A stretch of DNA of 64,000 nt from Prolixibacter sp. SD074 (GTDB taxonomy: Bacteria > Bacteroidota > Bacteroidia > Bacteroidales > Prolixibacteraceae): positions 1,479,001 through 1,543,000 of the forward strand of contig NZ_BLAW01000001.1 in NCBI RefSeq assembly GCF_009617895.1, in the 5' to 3' direction. Positions 17,400 to 26,204 of the stretch are shown piece after piece. The notes beneath the pieces are model-generated. The model saw nothing but the letters and a program-made list of their open reading frames with translations, was not told the DNA's origin and made no database searches. Each line of letters begins with the position of its first letter. Within the stretch, counting starts at the first letter, position 1. Both the position numbers and the translations under genes were made by a program.

Positions 17400-18406
17400 T
17401 CAGAATAATTTTCGTTAATCCGAAGAAATGCTTTGGCTATCCGCAAACCTTTCAGCTGGGCTTCCACATAATTTCTCAGCACCTCATATTCCCCCTGGCT
17501 GTATTTCAGAAAAGCAGAAGCCTGCGCATAGATGGCCGGCAATTTCGATTTTCCAGTCAGGTAGTAACCGTCGAGGAAATTTTGTATGCCGCCGGAAATA
17601 ATCAGCTGGCGGCACTTGATTTCTTCACCTCCATCAACCATTTGATTCACCACATCGAGCATCTGCTCAGCGGACATTCCGACCCACACAAATGGCCCAT
17701 ACAACTCTTTGTTCAGTTCGCTGTTGCGTTCCAGCTCGATTCGGGCAAAGTTGGTTCCGCCAAAAGCGCCAAAGTCAACTGCTGCCAATGGAAGTTTTAA
17801 AAGCCGGAGCAGGCTCTCCGGGCCAAATCCCTGGCCTACTTCCTTCACGATAACCGGAAAATTCACTTCTTCCAGCAAGCGTTCCACCGTTTCAATCGGC
17901 GGATGCTGAATGAAGTTTCCTTCCGGCTGAAGCCACTCCTGCATCGGATTGATATGGACAATCAATCCATCGGCACGAAGGCGATCGATAAGCCGTTCGA
18001 TTTTGTCTGTCTGCCCCTTATCCAACAGCACCTCCACCTGCGCAATACCCAAATTGGTATAAAGTGGCTGTTGCTCACCGATATCGGCACGGACGTCAAA
18101 ATCGGGAAAATACGTATCACCATCCAGCAGTTTGCGGCAGGAACCCAGTCCCATGCCCAGTCCAAACTCACCACAAGCCCGGGCCAGGTTGTGGTTAATG
18201 GTATTAGCCAACCTGGTACCGCCGGTCATGCTCGAAACCCAAACCGGAGCTTTCAGCTTCTTCCCGGCAAACGGAATTTCTTCCGGTTCGCCTGCCGGAT
18301 GCCCTGACAACATCGGTTCGTAGAAGAAGCGGTTATCAGCAGCTATTCCGTTCATCTGCGACTGAAAAGCCAGTTTGATGTGATCCAGTTTGCGATCGGC
18401 GCCCAT
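17396..18406 (-). CDS. fni: Type 2 isopentenyl-diphosphate delta-isomerase
   Basis: A 336-residue FMN-dependent TIM-barrel enzyme interconverting IPP and DMAPP. Family marks include the N-terminal RKLDHIKLAF, VSSMTGGT, the NPMQEW substrate segment, VIVKEVGQGFG and the phosphate-binding ISGGIQNFLDG. Length and motif order are normal for type 2 isomerases. It opens the mevalonate half of the operon, 27 nt after the acyl-CoA dehydrogenase gene, and overlaps mvaA by 4 nt. Confidence 0.92.
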   Translation of the reverse strand: MGADRKLDHIKLAFQSQMNGIAADNRFFYEPMLSGHPAGEPEEIPFAGKKLKAPVWVSSMTGGTRLANTINHNLARACGEFGLGMGLGSCRKLLDGDTYFPDFDVRADIGEQQPLYTNLGIAQVEVLLDKGQTDKIERLIDRLRADGLIVHINPMQEWLQPEGNFIQHPPIETVERLLEEVNFPVIVKEVGQGFGPESLLRLLKLPLAAVDFGAFGGTNFARIELERNSELNKELYGPFVWVGMSAEQMLDVVNQMVDGGEEIKCRQLIISGGIQNFLDGYYLTGKSKLPAIYAQASAFLKYSQGEYEVLRNYVEAQLKGLRIAKAFLRINENYSE

Positions 18407-18433
18407 GGTTATCTGATTTCGTTGGAAAACAGT

Positions 18434-19582
18434 TTACGATTTTAAGACATAACGGCCAATGACCATCCTTAGAATTTCGGAAGTTCCTTCACCAATCTGA
18501 AGCAAACGCTGGTCACGATAGAAACGCTCGATATGATTTTCGCGGAGCAAACCGTATGCTCCGTGAACCTGAACCGATTCATCAGCCACATATTTGGCTA
18601 CTTCCGAGCAATACAACTTCGACATCGCCGCTTCTTTTCCGAAAGGTTTTCCGGCATCTTTTAACTGGCAAGCCCGGTACAGCGTATTTCGGGCCAGCTC
18701 AATACGCATCGCCATTTCAGCCAGTTTAAAGGAAACCGCCTGGAATTCGGCAATCGGCTTACCAAACTGCTCACGTTTCCTGGCATGTTTCACGGCCATC
18801 TCGAAAGCGCCCTGCGCCAAACCGAGTCCCATGGCCGCAATCGACAAACGTCCGCCATCGAGTGTGGCCAGCATAATCTTGATGCCTTCGCCACGCTTTC
18901 CCAGTAAATTTTCTTCCGGAACGTGGCAATCAGTAAATTTCATTTTGCCGTTGTCCACCGAACGCCACATCAGTTTTCCTTTCACCGGCCAGGTTTCGTA
19001 CCCCGGGGTAGTCCGTTCTACCAATATGGCGGTCAATTCTTTCTTACCCTCCTTTTCGCCGGTTATCGCCTGCAGTGTAATGCCCGACGCAATTTCCGAT
19101 GCGCTGTTCGTGATGAACATCTTGGAGCCGTTGATAACCCACTCGCCATCGACCAGTTCGGCACGCGATTCCACACCTTTTGCATCGGAGCCGGCAGTCA
19201 ATTCGGTCAATCCAAATGCCCAAAGTTTCTCACCTGTACACAAACCCGGAATGAATTTCTTCCTCTGTTCCTCCGTACCATAAGAATAAATTGGCGCAAT
19301 CCCCAGTGAATTATGGGCAGCTATGGTAGCAGCCGGAGAGCTGTCCACACGGGCCAATTCTTCCACGGCAATAATGTACGATAAGGTATCAAGCCCCTGT
19401 CCGCCGTATTCCCTGGGAATGGCAATTCCAAAAAGTCCGGCTTCACCCATTTTCCTCGTCAAATCAACCGGGAAATGCTCGTTTTCGTCGTTCCCAATTG
19501 CAACAGGGTAAATCTCCTTCTCTGCAAAATCCCTGATTCGCTTACGATAGTCTGCGTAGTGTTTGGGCAATAATTCGTCCAT
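18434..19582 (-). CDS. Acyl-CoA dehydrogenase (SCAD-like active site)
   Basis: A 382-residue FAD enzyme with the full acyl-CoA dehydrogenase architecture: the FAD/substrate segment FGLTELTAGSDAKG, KMFITNS, and the C-terminal helical domain with RKREQFGKPI. The catalytic Glu is at 365 in IGEGTSEIL, the position used by short- and medium-chain dehydrogenases. Classical isovaleryl-CoA dehydrogenases have Ala or Gly there and use a Glu in the GDLERL region, which here reads LDGGRL. Context (2 nt after mccA) points to isovaleryl-CoA, the active-site residues to a SCAD-like enzyme; the substrate is therefore open. Confidence 0.88.
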   Translation of the reverse strand: MDELLPKHYADYRKRIRDFAEKEIYPVAIGNDENEHFPVDLTRKMGEAGLFGIAIPREYGGQGLDTLSYIIAVEELARVDSSPAATIAAHNSLGIAPIYSYGTEEQRKKFIPGLCTGEKLWAFGLTELTAGSDAKGVESRAELVDGEWVINGSKMFITNSASEIASGITLQAITGEKEGKKELTAILVERTTPGYETWPVKGKLMWRSVDNGKMKFTDCHVPEENLLGKRGEGIKIMLATLDGGRLSIAAMGLGLAQGAFEMAVKHARKREQFGKPIAEFQAVSFKLAEMAMRIELARNTLYRACQLKDAGKPFGKEAAMSKLYCSEVAKYVADESVQVHGAYGLLRENHIERFYRDQRLLQIGEGTSEILRMVIGRYVLKS

Positions 19583-19584
19583 AG

Positions 19585-21579
19585 TTAAATATCCTCCAGA
19601 ATAATTAAAGGCATTTCGTCAGTTACCTGGCTGCCTACTTCCACAGCAATGGATTTGATTTTTGCTGCGCGGGGCGATGTGACGTGGTTCTCCGATTTCA
19701 TGGATTCGATCACCAGCAACACCTCCCCTTTTTTAATGGTTTGTTTATGTTTGACTTGAATATCGATAATCTTTCCGTGCAGCGGCGAGCGGACCACCGC
19801 TTCATTTTCGGCGGTTTCAGGCTCTTCCCCAGCCGCTTCACCGTAGTAATCTTCCAGTAAATCCGGGCTGGTCACATGAAAATGGAAACCATCAGCATCC
19901 AGCCACTTACCGGCAACCGGATGATTTGACCAGGAAATTACGTGGTTCTTCCCGCCCAGGGAAACCGTTAACCACTGATCTTCTGTTTCTTTTACTGAAA
20001 CCATCCGCATTTTAGCCCCGGTTTGTAACTGAAAACTATTTCCCTCCCGGGAATGAAAAGCAACCGAAAACATCTGACCGTCAACAGCTATCTCTACTTC
20101 ATTTTTTAAACGAAGAAATCCGACCTGTTCCCAGGTATCAGCCGCGTTATTTTGCTTTCGCAGAAAACCGAGGTACAAATACGCAGCCAACAGCACTTCC
20201 CGGGAAATATTCTCCCGGCCCTGCTGTAATCCATCCAGGTGTTCTTCCAGCTGTTCGCCACAATAAGCGGTGTGTATGTTGTTGTTTGCGAAAGAAGGTT
20301 CTTTCAGCAAATATTTCAGATACAAAAGGTTGGTCTTCGGGCCGTGAACCGTCAGTTCATCCAGTGCCAGCTGCATCTTCGCCAACGCATCGTTTCGGCT
20401 TTCGCCGAAAGTAATAATCTTGGCAATCAGCGGATCGAACAGACTTCCGGCAACATTGTCTCCATCCAAATCGGTTTCCAGCCTGACACCATTTCCGGGC
20501 AACCGGTAAAAATGAACCGGTACAGACGACGGCGCAAACGCTTTTTCCGGATCTTCCCGGTAGACACGGACTTCGATAGAATGTCCCTTCAGTGAAACAT
20601 CACTTTGCCGAAAGGAAAGCGGCCTGCCGGAAGCAATTCGCAATTGTTCCCGAACGATATCTACTCCAGTCGCCTCTTCGGTTACCGGATGTTCCACCTG
20701 GATACGCGGGTTCATCTCCATGAACCAAAAGCGGCCATCGGGTTCCACTAAAAACTCTACTGTTCCGGCGCCCGAATAGTTGGTTCTTTTTCCCAACAAC
20801 AAAGCTGCATCGAGGAGTTTCTTCTGCACGGAAGCCGGAAGATTCGCTGCAGGCGCTTCTTCTAATATCTTTTGATGATTCCGCTGCAGCGTACAGTCAC
20901 GTTCGAAAAGGTGGACCAGGTTACCGTGGCTATCGCCTAAAATCTGCACCTCGATATGGCGGGCCTTTTCAATGTAAGGTTCAATGTACACTTCGCCGTT
21001 ACCAAAATAATTAGCAGCAGCTCGCGATGCCTGGGTCAGTTTTTCATTTAGCTCGTCAGCCGAACCAACAATCTGAATACCTTTTCCACCACCTCCGTGG
21101 GAAGCTTTAATTAACAATGGATACTCCAGCGTTTGGGGTTCACCGTTCAATTGTCCGGCAACCAATGTTTGTCCGAATAACACAGGAATTCCCAGTTTTT
21201 GAGCAAACAGCTTGGCTTCCATCTTATTCCCCATCAGCCTCAATACTTCCGCATCAGGGCCAATGAAAATGATACCGGCTTCGGCGCAAGCTTCCGCAAA
21301 GCGATAATCTTCCGAAAGAAAACCATAGCCCGGGTGAATGGCCTGGGCACCGGATTGGACCGCTACCTGAATCATCTTTTCAATATTCAGGTAGGTATCG
21401 TTCAGCGAACCTTCTCCGAGCGATACCGATCCGTCAGCCTGGCGAACATGCAAAGCACCGGCTTCCCCTTCGGAATAAACCGCTACCGCGGAAATGTGCA
21501 TGGAACGCGCTGCGCGGATGATCCGAAGAGCAATTTCACCCCGGTTGGCGATTAATATTTTTTCCAGTCTCTCCATCAT
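19585..21579 (-). CDS. mccA: Methylcrotonyl-CoA carboxylase biotin-containing alpha subunit
   Basis: A 664-residue protein with an N-terminal biotin carboxylase domain (EKILIANRGEIALRI; ATP-grasp loop KASHGGGGKGI; EMNPRIQVEHPVTE) and a C-terminal biotinyl domain with the target Lys near residue 628 in IESMKSE. The usual AMKM is replaced by SMKS, as in many MCC subunits. The ATG at 21579 shares a base with the liuC stop (TGATG), so it is preferred to the upstream TTG at 21588. With mccB, it carboxylates 3-methylcrotonyl-CoA to 3-methylglutaconyl-CoA. Propionyl- or geranyl-CoA carboxylase are alternatives; liuC next door favours MCC. Confidence 0.88.
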   Translation of the reverse strand: MMERLEKILIANRGEIALRIIRAARSMHISAVAVYSEGEAGALHVRQADGSVSLGEGSLNDTYLNIEKMIQVAVQSGAQAIHPGYGFLSEDYRFAEACAEAGIIFIGPDAEVLRLMGNKMEAKLFAQKLGIPVLFGQTLVAGQLNGEPQTLEYPLLIKASHGGGGKGIQIVGSADELNEKLTQASRAAANYFGNGEVYIEPYIEKARHIEVQILGDSHGNLVHLFERDCTLQRNHQKILEEAPAANLPASVQKKLLDAALLLGKRTNYSGAGTVEFLVEPDGRFWFMEMNPRIQVEHPVTEEATGVDIVREQLRIASGRPLSFRQSDVSLKGHSIEVRVYREDPEKAFAPSSVPVHFYRLPGNGVRLETDLDGDNVAGSLFDPLIAKIITFGESRNDALAKMQLALDELTVHGPKTNLLYLKYLLKEPSFANNNIHTAYCGEQLEEHLDGLQQGRENISREVLLAAYLYLGFLRKQNNAADTWEQVGFLRLKNEVEIAVDGQMFSVAFHSREGNSFQLQTGAKMRMVSVKETEDQWLTVSLGGKNHVISWSNHPVAGKWLDADGFHFHVTSPDLLEDYYGEAAGEEPETAENEAVVRSPLHGKIIDIQVKHKQTIKKGEVLLVIESMKSENHVTSPRAAKIKSIAVEVGSQVTDEMPLIILEDI

Positions 21580-22367
21580 CAGGGCCAATCGGGAGTTCGT
21601 TTCTCTAAAAATGCAGCAATGCCTTCCTGGGCTTCGGGAGTAACCCGCACTTCTGCCAACAGTTCCGGCATTTGTTTCATATATTCGTTCATCAATGTTC
21701 CGTCGGTCAATTCATTGATTAGCTGCTTAGAGCGAACAACAGCACGCGGTCCCCCCTTCAGCATCTGTTCCAACAACTGGAGGATGAACCGGTCCATTTC
21801 TTCAACGGATTCGAAAACCCGATCAGCTAAACCATTTTCAAAAGCCTCAGTTCCGTTAAAATGGCTCCCTGAAAAAATCAATTCTTTTAGCCGCGAGGGT
21901 TTCATTCGTTTCAGCAGCAAAGGTGTAATACTGGCCGCCACCAGTCCAAGACGGGTTTCACTCAATGAAAACCGGGCGCGGGTAACCGTATAAGCCATAT
22001 CGCAAGCTGCCAACAATCCGGTCCCGCCACCAAAAATATTACCATACGCAGCACCAATCACCACTTTCGAACTTCGATAAATGGCCATCAGCATTTGTGT
22101 GAGCAACCGGCTATCTTCCAGGTTCTCCGCTTCACTTAACGTTGCTGATTCTTTCATCCAGTTCAAATCGGCACCGGCACAAAAGGATTTCCCGTGGCCA
22201 CGAATCACAACGAAACGAAACCCCGGCTGTACTTCTGCCCACTGAAAAAAACGGTGCAGCTCAACCATCATCTGACGGTTAAGCGCATTGTGCACTTCAC
22301 TTCGGTTTAACCAAAGATTTAATGTTTTTCCTTCCGGTTTAACCGATATGGTTTGGTATTCTTCCAT
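21579..22367 (-). CDS. liuC: Methylglutaconyl-CoA hydratase (enoyl-CoA hydratase family)
   Basis: A protein of about 262 residues in the crotonase family. It has NALNRQMMVELHRF, the oxyanion-hole segment FCAGADLNWMKESA and GGGTGLLAACDMAY. The GADLNWM stretch is typical of methylglutaconyl-CoA hydratases. The reaction yields HMG-CoA. The ATG at 22367 is chosen over a TTG at 22436 because the extra 23 residues are unlike the family; with the TTG the gap to mccB would be 17 nt instead of 86. It is coupled to mccA by TGATG. Confidence 0.82.
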   Translation of the reverse strand: MEEYQTISVKPEGKTLNLWLNRSEVHNALNRQMMVELHRFFQWAEVQPGFRFVVIRGHGKSFCAGADLNWMKESATLSEAENLEDSRLLTQMLMAIYRSSKVVIGAAYGNIFGGGTGLLAACDMAYTVTRARFSLSETRLGLVAASITPLLLKRMKPSRLKELIFSGSHFNGTEAFENGLADRVFESVEEMDRFILQLLEQMLKGGPRAVVRSKQLINELTDGTLMNEYMKQMPELLAEVRVTPEAQEGIAAFLEKRTPDWP

Positions 22368-22453
22368 AGACCAATGCTTAGGCAAATCAATCAGGTTATG
22401 CAAATACAGATTTCCCTGTGAATCTCGTTTTATCAATCAATTCAACACTTATT

Positions 22454-24025
22454 CTACATACGGTAAATACCGGTTTTAGGTTCAGCAATTTTCCGGTTTA
22501 GTGATACGGAAACAACCAGGCCCAGCACACTGCGCGTCTCGGTAGGATCGATAATACCATCATCCCAAAGGCGAGATGTGCTGTACAGTGCGCGACTTTC
22601 CTCATCAAACTGGCTGACCAAATCGGGTGCGCCGCTCTTTTCACCTTTCTTTCCGATAGACTGCAACACCTGTGATGCCTGTTCACCTCCCATCACCCCG
22701 ATGCGGGCGTTGGGCCACATAAACAGAAAATTCGGGTCATATGCCCGGCCCGCCATTGCATAATTTCCGGCACCATATGAACCACCAATAATCACCGTAA
22801 AACGAGGGACACTTGCCGTGGCCACTGCATGAATCAGTTTTGCACCATTACGGGCAATGCCCTCCTGTTCGTATTTTTTTCCGACAATAAAGCCGGTGAT
22901 ATTCTGCAAAAACAACAACGGAACCTTCCGGAAGTTGCATAATTCGATAAAATGAGCCGTCTTTAACGATGCCTCCGACGTAAGGAACCCGTTATTGGCA
23001 ATAATCCCTACCGGGAATCCCATCATCCTGGCAAAACCGGTAATAATGGTTGTTCCGTAACGCTCCTTGAATTCCTGGAACTTGCTGCCATCTACCAAAC
23101 GGGCTATAATTTCCCGCATTCGGACCGGCTTTTTCAAATCGACCGGAGCCAGGCCATACAGGTCAGAAGCTTTGTACAAAGGAGCTTCCGGTGGAACCAC
23201 ATCCAACATCTGTTTATCGGGCAATGGCAGCGTTTCAATAATATTACGGCACTTTTTCAGGGCATCAATATCGTTCTCCGCCAGGTGATCAGCAACACCC
23301 GAAATTCCCGTGTGCACCAGTGCGCCACCCAGCTCTTCCGCGTCCACATCTTCGCCGGTAGCCGCTTTCACCAAAGGCGGACCTCCAATGAAGATGGTTC
23401 CCTGGTCCTTCACCATGATGGTTTCGTCGCTCATGGCCGGAACATAAGCGCCGCCAGCCGTACAGGAGCCCATTACTACCGAAATCTGCGGGATTCCTTC
23501 CGCCGACATCCGGGCCTGGTTATGGAAAATGCGGCCGAAATCAAACCGATCGGGAAATAACCGTGCCTGCTCTGGCAGGAATATTCCCCCCGAATCGACC
23601 AGATATACACACGGCAAATTATTCTGCATGGCAATCTCCTGTGCCCTGAGATGCTTCTTCAACGTTTCGTGCACGTAGGTACCACCTTTCACGGTTGCAT
23701 CGTTGGCAATAATTACCGTTTCGCGGCCATGGATACGACCGATACCGGTAATGATTCCTGCCGATGGGAATTGGTTATTATATTGATCGTATGCAGCCAA
23801 AGGCGAAAGCTCCAGAAAGGGAGTCTGCGGATCAATCAGTAAACTGATGCGTTTACGTGCCGGCAGTTTTCCCCGGTCCAGATGCTTTTTCAACGCTGGC
23901 CCCTGCTCCCGATCAACTGTCTGCCTGAGCGCTTCCCGGTAGGAATTCAGCACATTTTCATACTCCCCGGCTCTTTCCATAAAGTCAGGAGACTGCTCGA
24001 CTATTTCGGATCTAAGCTGTTTCAA
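22454..24025 (-). CDS. mccB: Methylcrotonyl-CoA carboxylase carboxyltransferase beta subunit
   Basis: A 523-residue carboxyltransferase with both crotonase-like halves. Diagnostic segments are [49 protein letters not shown] and [15 protein letters not shown], the last two being strongly MCC-like. It is the first gene of the nine-gene minus-strand string. The likely start is TTG at 24025; the nearest upstream ATG (24050) is out of frame and an in-frame TGA lies at 24047-24049. A 181-nt gap to the MFS gene upstream should contain the operon promoter. Confidence 0.9.
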   Translation of the reverse strand: MKQLRSEIVEQSPDFMERAGEYENVLNSYREALRQTVDREQGPALKKHLDRGKLPARKRISLLIDPQTPFLELSPLAAYDQYNNQFPSAGIITGIGRIHGRETVIIANDATVKGGTYVHETLKKHLRAQEIAMQNNLPCVYLVDSGGIFLPEQARLFPDRFDFGRIFHNQARMSAEGIPQISVVMGSCTAGGAYVPAMSDETIMVKDQGTIFIGGPPLVKAATGEDVDAEELGGALVHTGISGVADHLAENDIDALKKCRNIIETLPLPDKQMLDVVPPEAPLYKASDLYGLAPVDLKKPVRMREIIARLVDGSKFQEFKERYGTTIITGFARMMGFPVGIIANNGFLTSEASLKTAHFIELCNFRKVPLLFLQNITGFIVGKKYEQEGIARNGAKLIHAVATASVPRFTVIIGGSYGAGNYAMAGRAYDPNFLFMWPNARIGVMGGEQASQVLQSIGKKGEKSGAPDLVSQFDEESRALYSTSRLWDDGIIDPTETRSVLGLVVSVSLNRKIAEPKTGIYRM

Positions 24026-24206
24026 TTCTGCCGCAATATAAGAGTTTCATGTCTTAAATGAATATAAAAGTTTTTTGTTCAATTAAATTTGTACAAAAAT
24101 GAAACAAAAGGGCAGGATTTTTTCAACGGATATTGAATATCAACCAACAAACCGGGGAATGAGTAACAAATTGAGCCGAATCATTCAAGATAGGAAGTAT
24201 GAACGT

Positions 24207-25517
24207 TTAACTTTGTTGTGGGTTGTGAACGCGGGTTGCGAGCAGGAATATCAGTACGGCAATCGTAAGGGAGAACATTCCGGCCGTATAATAGCTACCG
24301 GTTTGCGTTTTGCTCAAACTAAAAATCAAAGGAGCAATAGCACTGCCAAAAACAATCATCGACATGTTAAAGCCCGAAATGGCGCCGAGGTGCTTTCGGC
24401 CAAAGTAGCGGGGAAATGCCACCGCAGAAAGAACAGTATATATACCGCTCACAATTCCGTTTCCTATAATCAACACATAATAGGCCCATCCATCACCAAG
24501 CAAAATTAACCCAACAGAAGACAATATGCCTCCCAATGCCATAATGAAAAGAAGATATTTCAAACGAACGAAATCACTGATGTAATTTCCGCCAATGGAA
24601 ACAATGACGGAGATAACCGTAGCTGGAAGGAAAATCCCCAGCGCTTTGGATTCATCCATTCCAACGGTCTTAAAAATGGATAAAATATGAAAGGTTAATC
24701 CGGTAATAAAAAATCCGTTATAGGTATTGGCGATAGCAACGCCCCAGAATGCAATTGTCTTTCGTGCCTCTTGCAAAGTAAACTGTTTTCGATTCTGCTG
24801 AAGTTTCTCATTTTCGGTTAAAGGATGAGTCATTTTGCCATCGGGAACGAGTCCGCAGATTTCCGGATTATCGCGGTAGAAAACCAATACAAGTACAGCG
24901 AAAAGTAGTAATAATACTGCCAGCCAACGCCATGTCCCAAACCATTCGAACCGGTTGATCCCCCATGCCAAAAACAGTGGCGACAACGAAAAGCTGAAAC
25001 TAACAAAAGCACTGCTCAGTGCATTGGCAAGACCACGTTTCCGGTCGAACCACTTCATGATCATGTTGCGCGACGCCAATGTCATTACGCCTTGTCCTGA
25101 AAAGCGAATCAGGAAAAAGAGCAAACTCATAACGAACACGGCAAAATAGGACAAGGGTAAAAACGCAAGTCCTTTCCCCAATAAAACAATGGCTGGGGAA
25201 AACGATGCCAATACCAATGCAAAAGCCAGGGTAAGTGTAGCTCCACTCATTACCAGGCGAACTCCGTAACGGTCGTACCATTTTCCCGCAAGGGTGAGAA
25301 ACAGCGAACTGCCAATCGTGCCAAACATATACGCCAGGCTGATTTGGTCGCGCGAGATGTTCAACTCACCAATCAGGTGGTCGGTGAATACCGAAACACC
25401 CATCGTTTGTCCCGGGATACTGAACAAAACCCCCAGGGTTCCTATCAACACAATAAACCAACCATAGAAGAATGGCCAACGATCGGCCCGAAAAGGGATT
25501 TTAGCGTAGTTTGGCAT
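24207..25517 (-). CDS. Major facilitator superfamily transporter
   Basis: A 436-residue permease with about twelve predicted membrane segments and a loop 2-3 motif GKWYDRYGVR that fits the MFS consensus GxxxDRxGRR. A second conserved half motif lies near DFVRLKYLL. The start ATG at 25517 follows a good -7 box at 25536-25543. The substrate is not evident; the sequence feels closest to the broad OFA/MCT-like group of organic-anion carriers. It lies upstream of the leucine/mevalonate operon on the same strand, so import of a branched-chain acid or related precursor is possible but unproven. Confidence 0.8.
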   Translation of the reverse strand: MPNYAKIPFRADRWPFFYGWFIVLIGTLGVLFSIPGQTMGVSVFTDHLIGELNISRDQISLAYMFGTIGSSLFLTLAGKWYDRYGVRLVMSGATLTLAFALVLASFSPAIVLLGKGLAFLPLSYFAVFVMSLLFFLIRFSGQGVMTLASRNMIMKWFDRKRGLANALSSAFVSFSFSLSPLFLAWGINRFEWFGTWRWLAVLLLLFAVLVLVFYRDNPEICGLVPDGKMTHPLTENEKLQQNRKQFTLQEARKTIAFWGVAIANTYNGFFITGLTFHILSIFKTVGMDESKALGIFLPATVISVIVSIGGNYISDFVRLKYLLFIMALGGILSSVGLILLGDGWAYYVLIIGNGIVSGIYTVLSAVAFPRYFGRKHLGAISGFNMSMIVFGSAIAPLIFSLSKTQTGSYYTAGMFSLTIAVLIFLLATRVHNPQQS

Positions 25518-25535
25518 AAGAAAGAAATTAAGATG

Positions 25536-25543
25536 CAAAGGTA
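25536..25543 (-). promoter_or_regulatory. Promoter -7 box of the MFS gene
   Basis: On the minus strand the sequence reads TACCTTTG, matching the Bacteroidota -7 consensus TAnnTTTG, followed by C as often seen. It lies 19 nt before the MFS start codon, giving a leader of roughly a dozen bases. No clear -33 element is seen at the standard distance. Confidence 0.55.
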
Positions 25544-25772
25544 TAGAATCAAAACTTCTGTGGAATGTTTTGGGAACTTACGCGTGCAGCTTTAACGGAA
25601 GCTTTAAATGGAATATTTCTGCCCCGGTATTTTTCTTGTCCCAAATCGATACCTCCAACGAATTACAAAGATTAAGATTTGTTCATTTTATTTAAGAGAT
25701 AAAGGTCAGGAATTTAACGAAGCCTGATAATATCAAAAACCCAACGGTCCGATTTAAGCATTTGGTAACGAG

Positions 25773-25997
25773 ATGAAGCCATCTATTGAGACCGCTAAAA
25801 AAATAGCAAAGCTGGTTGGCACAACCGTAGGTTATTTATTGGGGAAAACTGACAAGGAAAATATTCTGAAAGACCCCGAGATGCTTAAACGCCTTAACGA
25901 GATTGAAAAAATGGAAGAGGCCGACAAAGGGCATATTCTTTCGGTTATTGATGGGTTTATAAAATCCATTAAGATTAAAAATATCGCTGCATTGTAA
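25773..25997 (+). pseudogene. XRE-family regulator, 5'-truncated
   Basis: The 74 codons begin with EMKPSIETAKKIAKLVGTTV, the second half of an XRE-type DNA-binding domain, followed by GYLLGKTD and a helical tail. The first three helices, including the recognition helix (~45 residues), are missing; a stop lies at 25755-25757 six codons upstream, with no homologous sequence before it. It is therefore a gene remnant. Its TAA overlaps the left end of MITE-like copy 2. Confidence 0.7.
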
Positions 25998-26203
25998 AAA
26001 GAAAGAGGGTGTCCGAAAAGTCCAAAGAGCATTTTCAGAACTATCAAATTGTAAGTACAGCTTTAGTTATTTACCCCTAAATCCCCTGAAGGGGACTTTA
26101 AGCCTCACCTTTAGGGGAGGTTTGGAGGGGTAAATCCAAGATTGCTTTCAATTTGAAAGTAAACACTTTTCCAATTCAACTTTTCGGACACCCTCTTTCT
26201 TTT
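25997..26203. repeat. MITE-like element, copy 2
   Basis: A 207-bp element with perfect 25-bp terminal inverted repeats (25997-26021 and 26179-26203) containing GAGGGTGTCCGAAAAG. The interior shares CCTGAAGGGGACTTTAAGC and TTTAGGGGAGGTTTGGAGG with copy 1 at 11519-11730. The element fills the space between two convergent reading frames exactly. It carries no protein-coding capacity, as expected of a non-autonomous element. Confidence 0.78.
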
Positions 26204-26204
26204 A

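Noticed and set aside
18434-19582. Firm call as isovaleryl-CoA dehydrogenase
   Set aside because: The catalytic Glu position is SCAD-like, so the name would rest on neighbours only.
24099-24509. 136-codon plus-strand ORF
   Set aside because: It overlaps the well-supported MFS gene and operon promoter region on the other strand and has low-complexity, basic composition with no family pattern.
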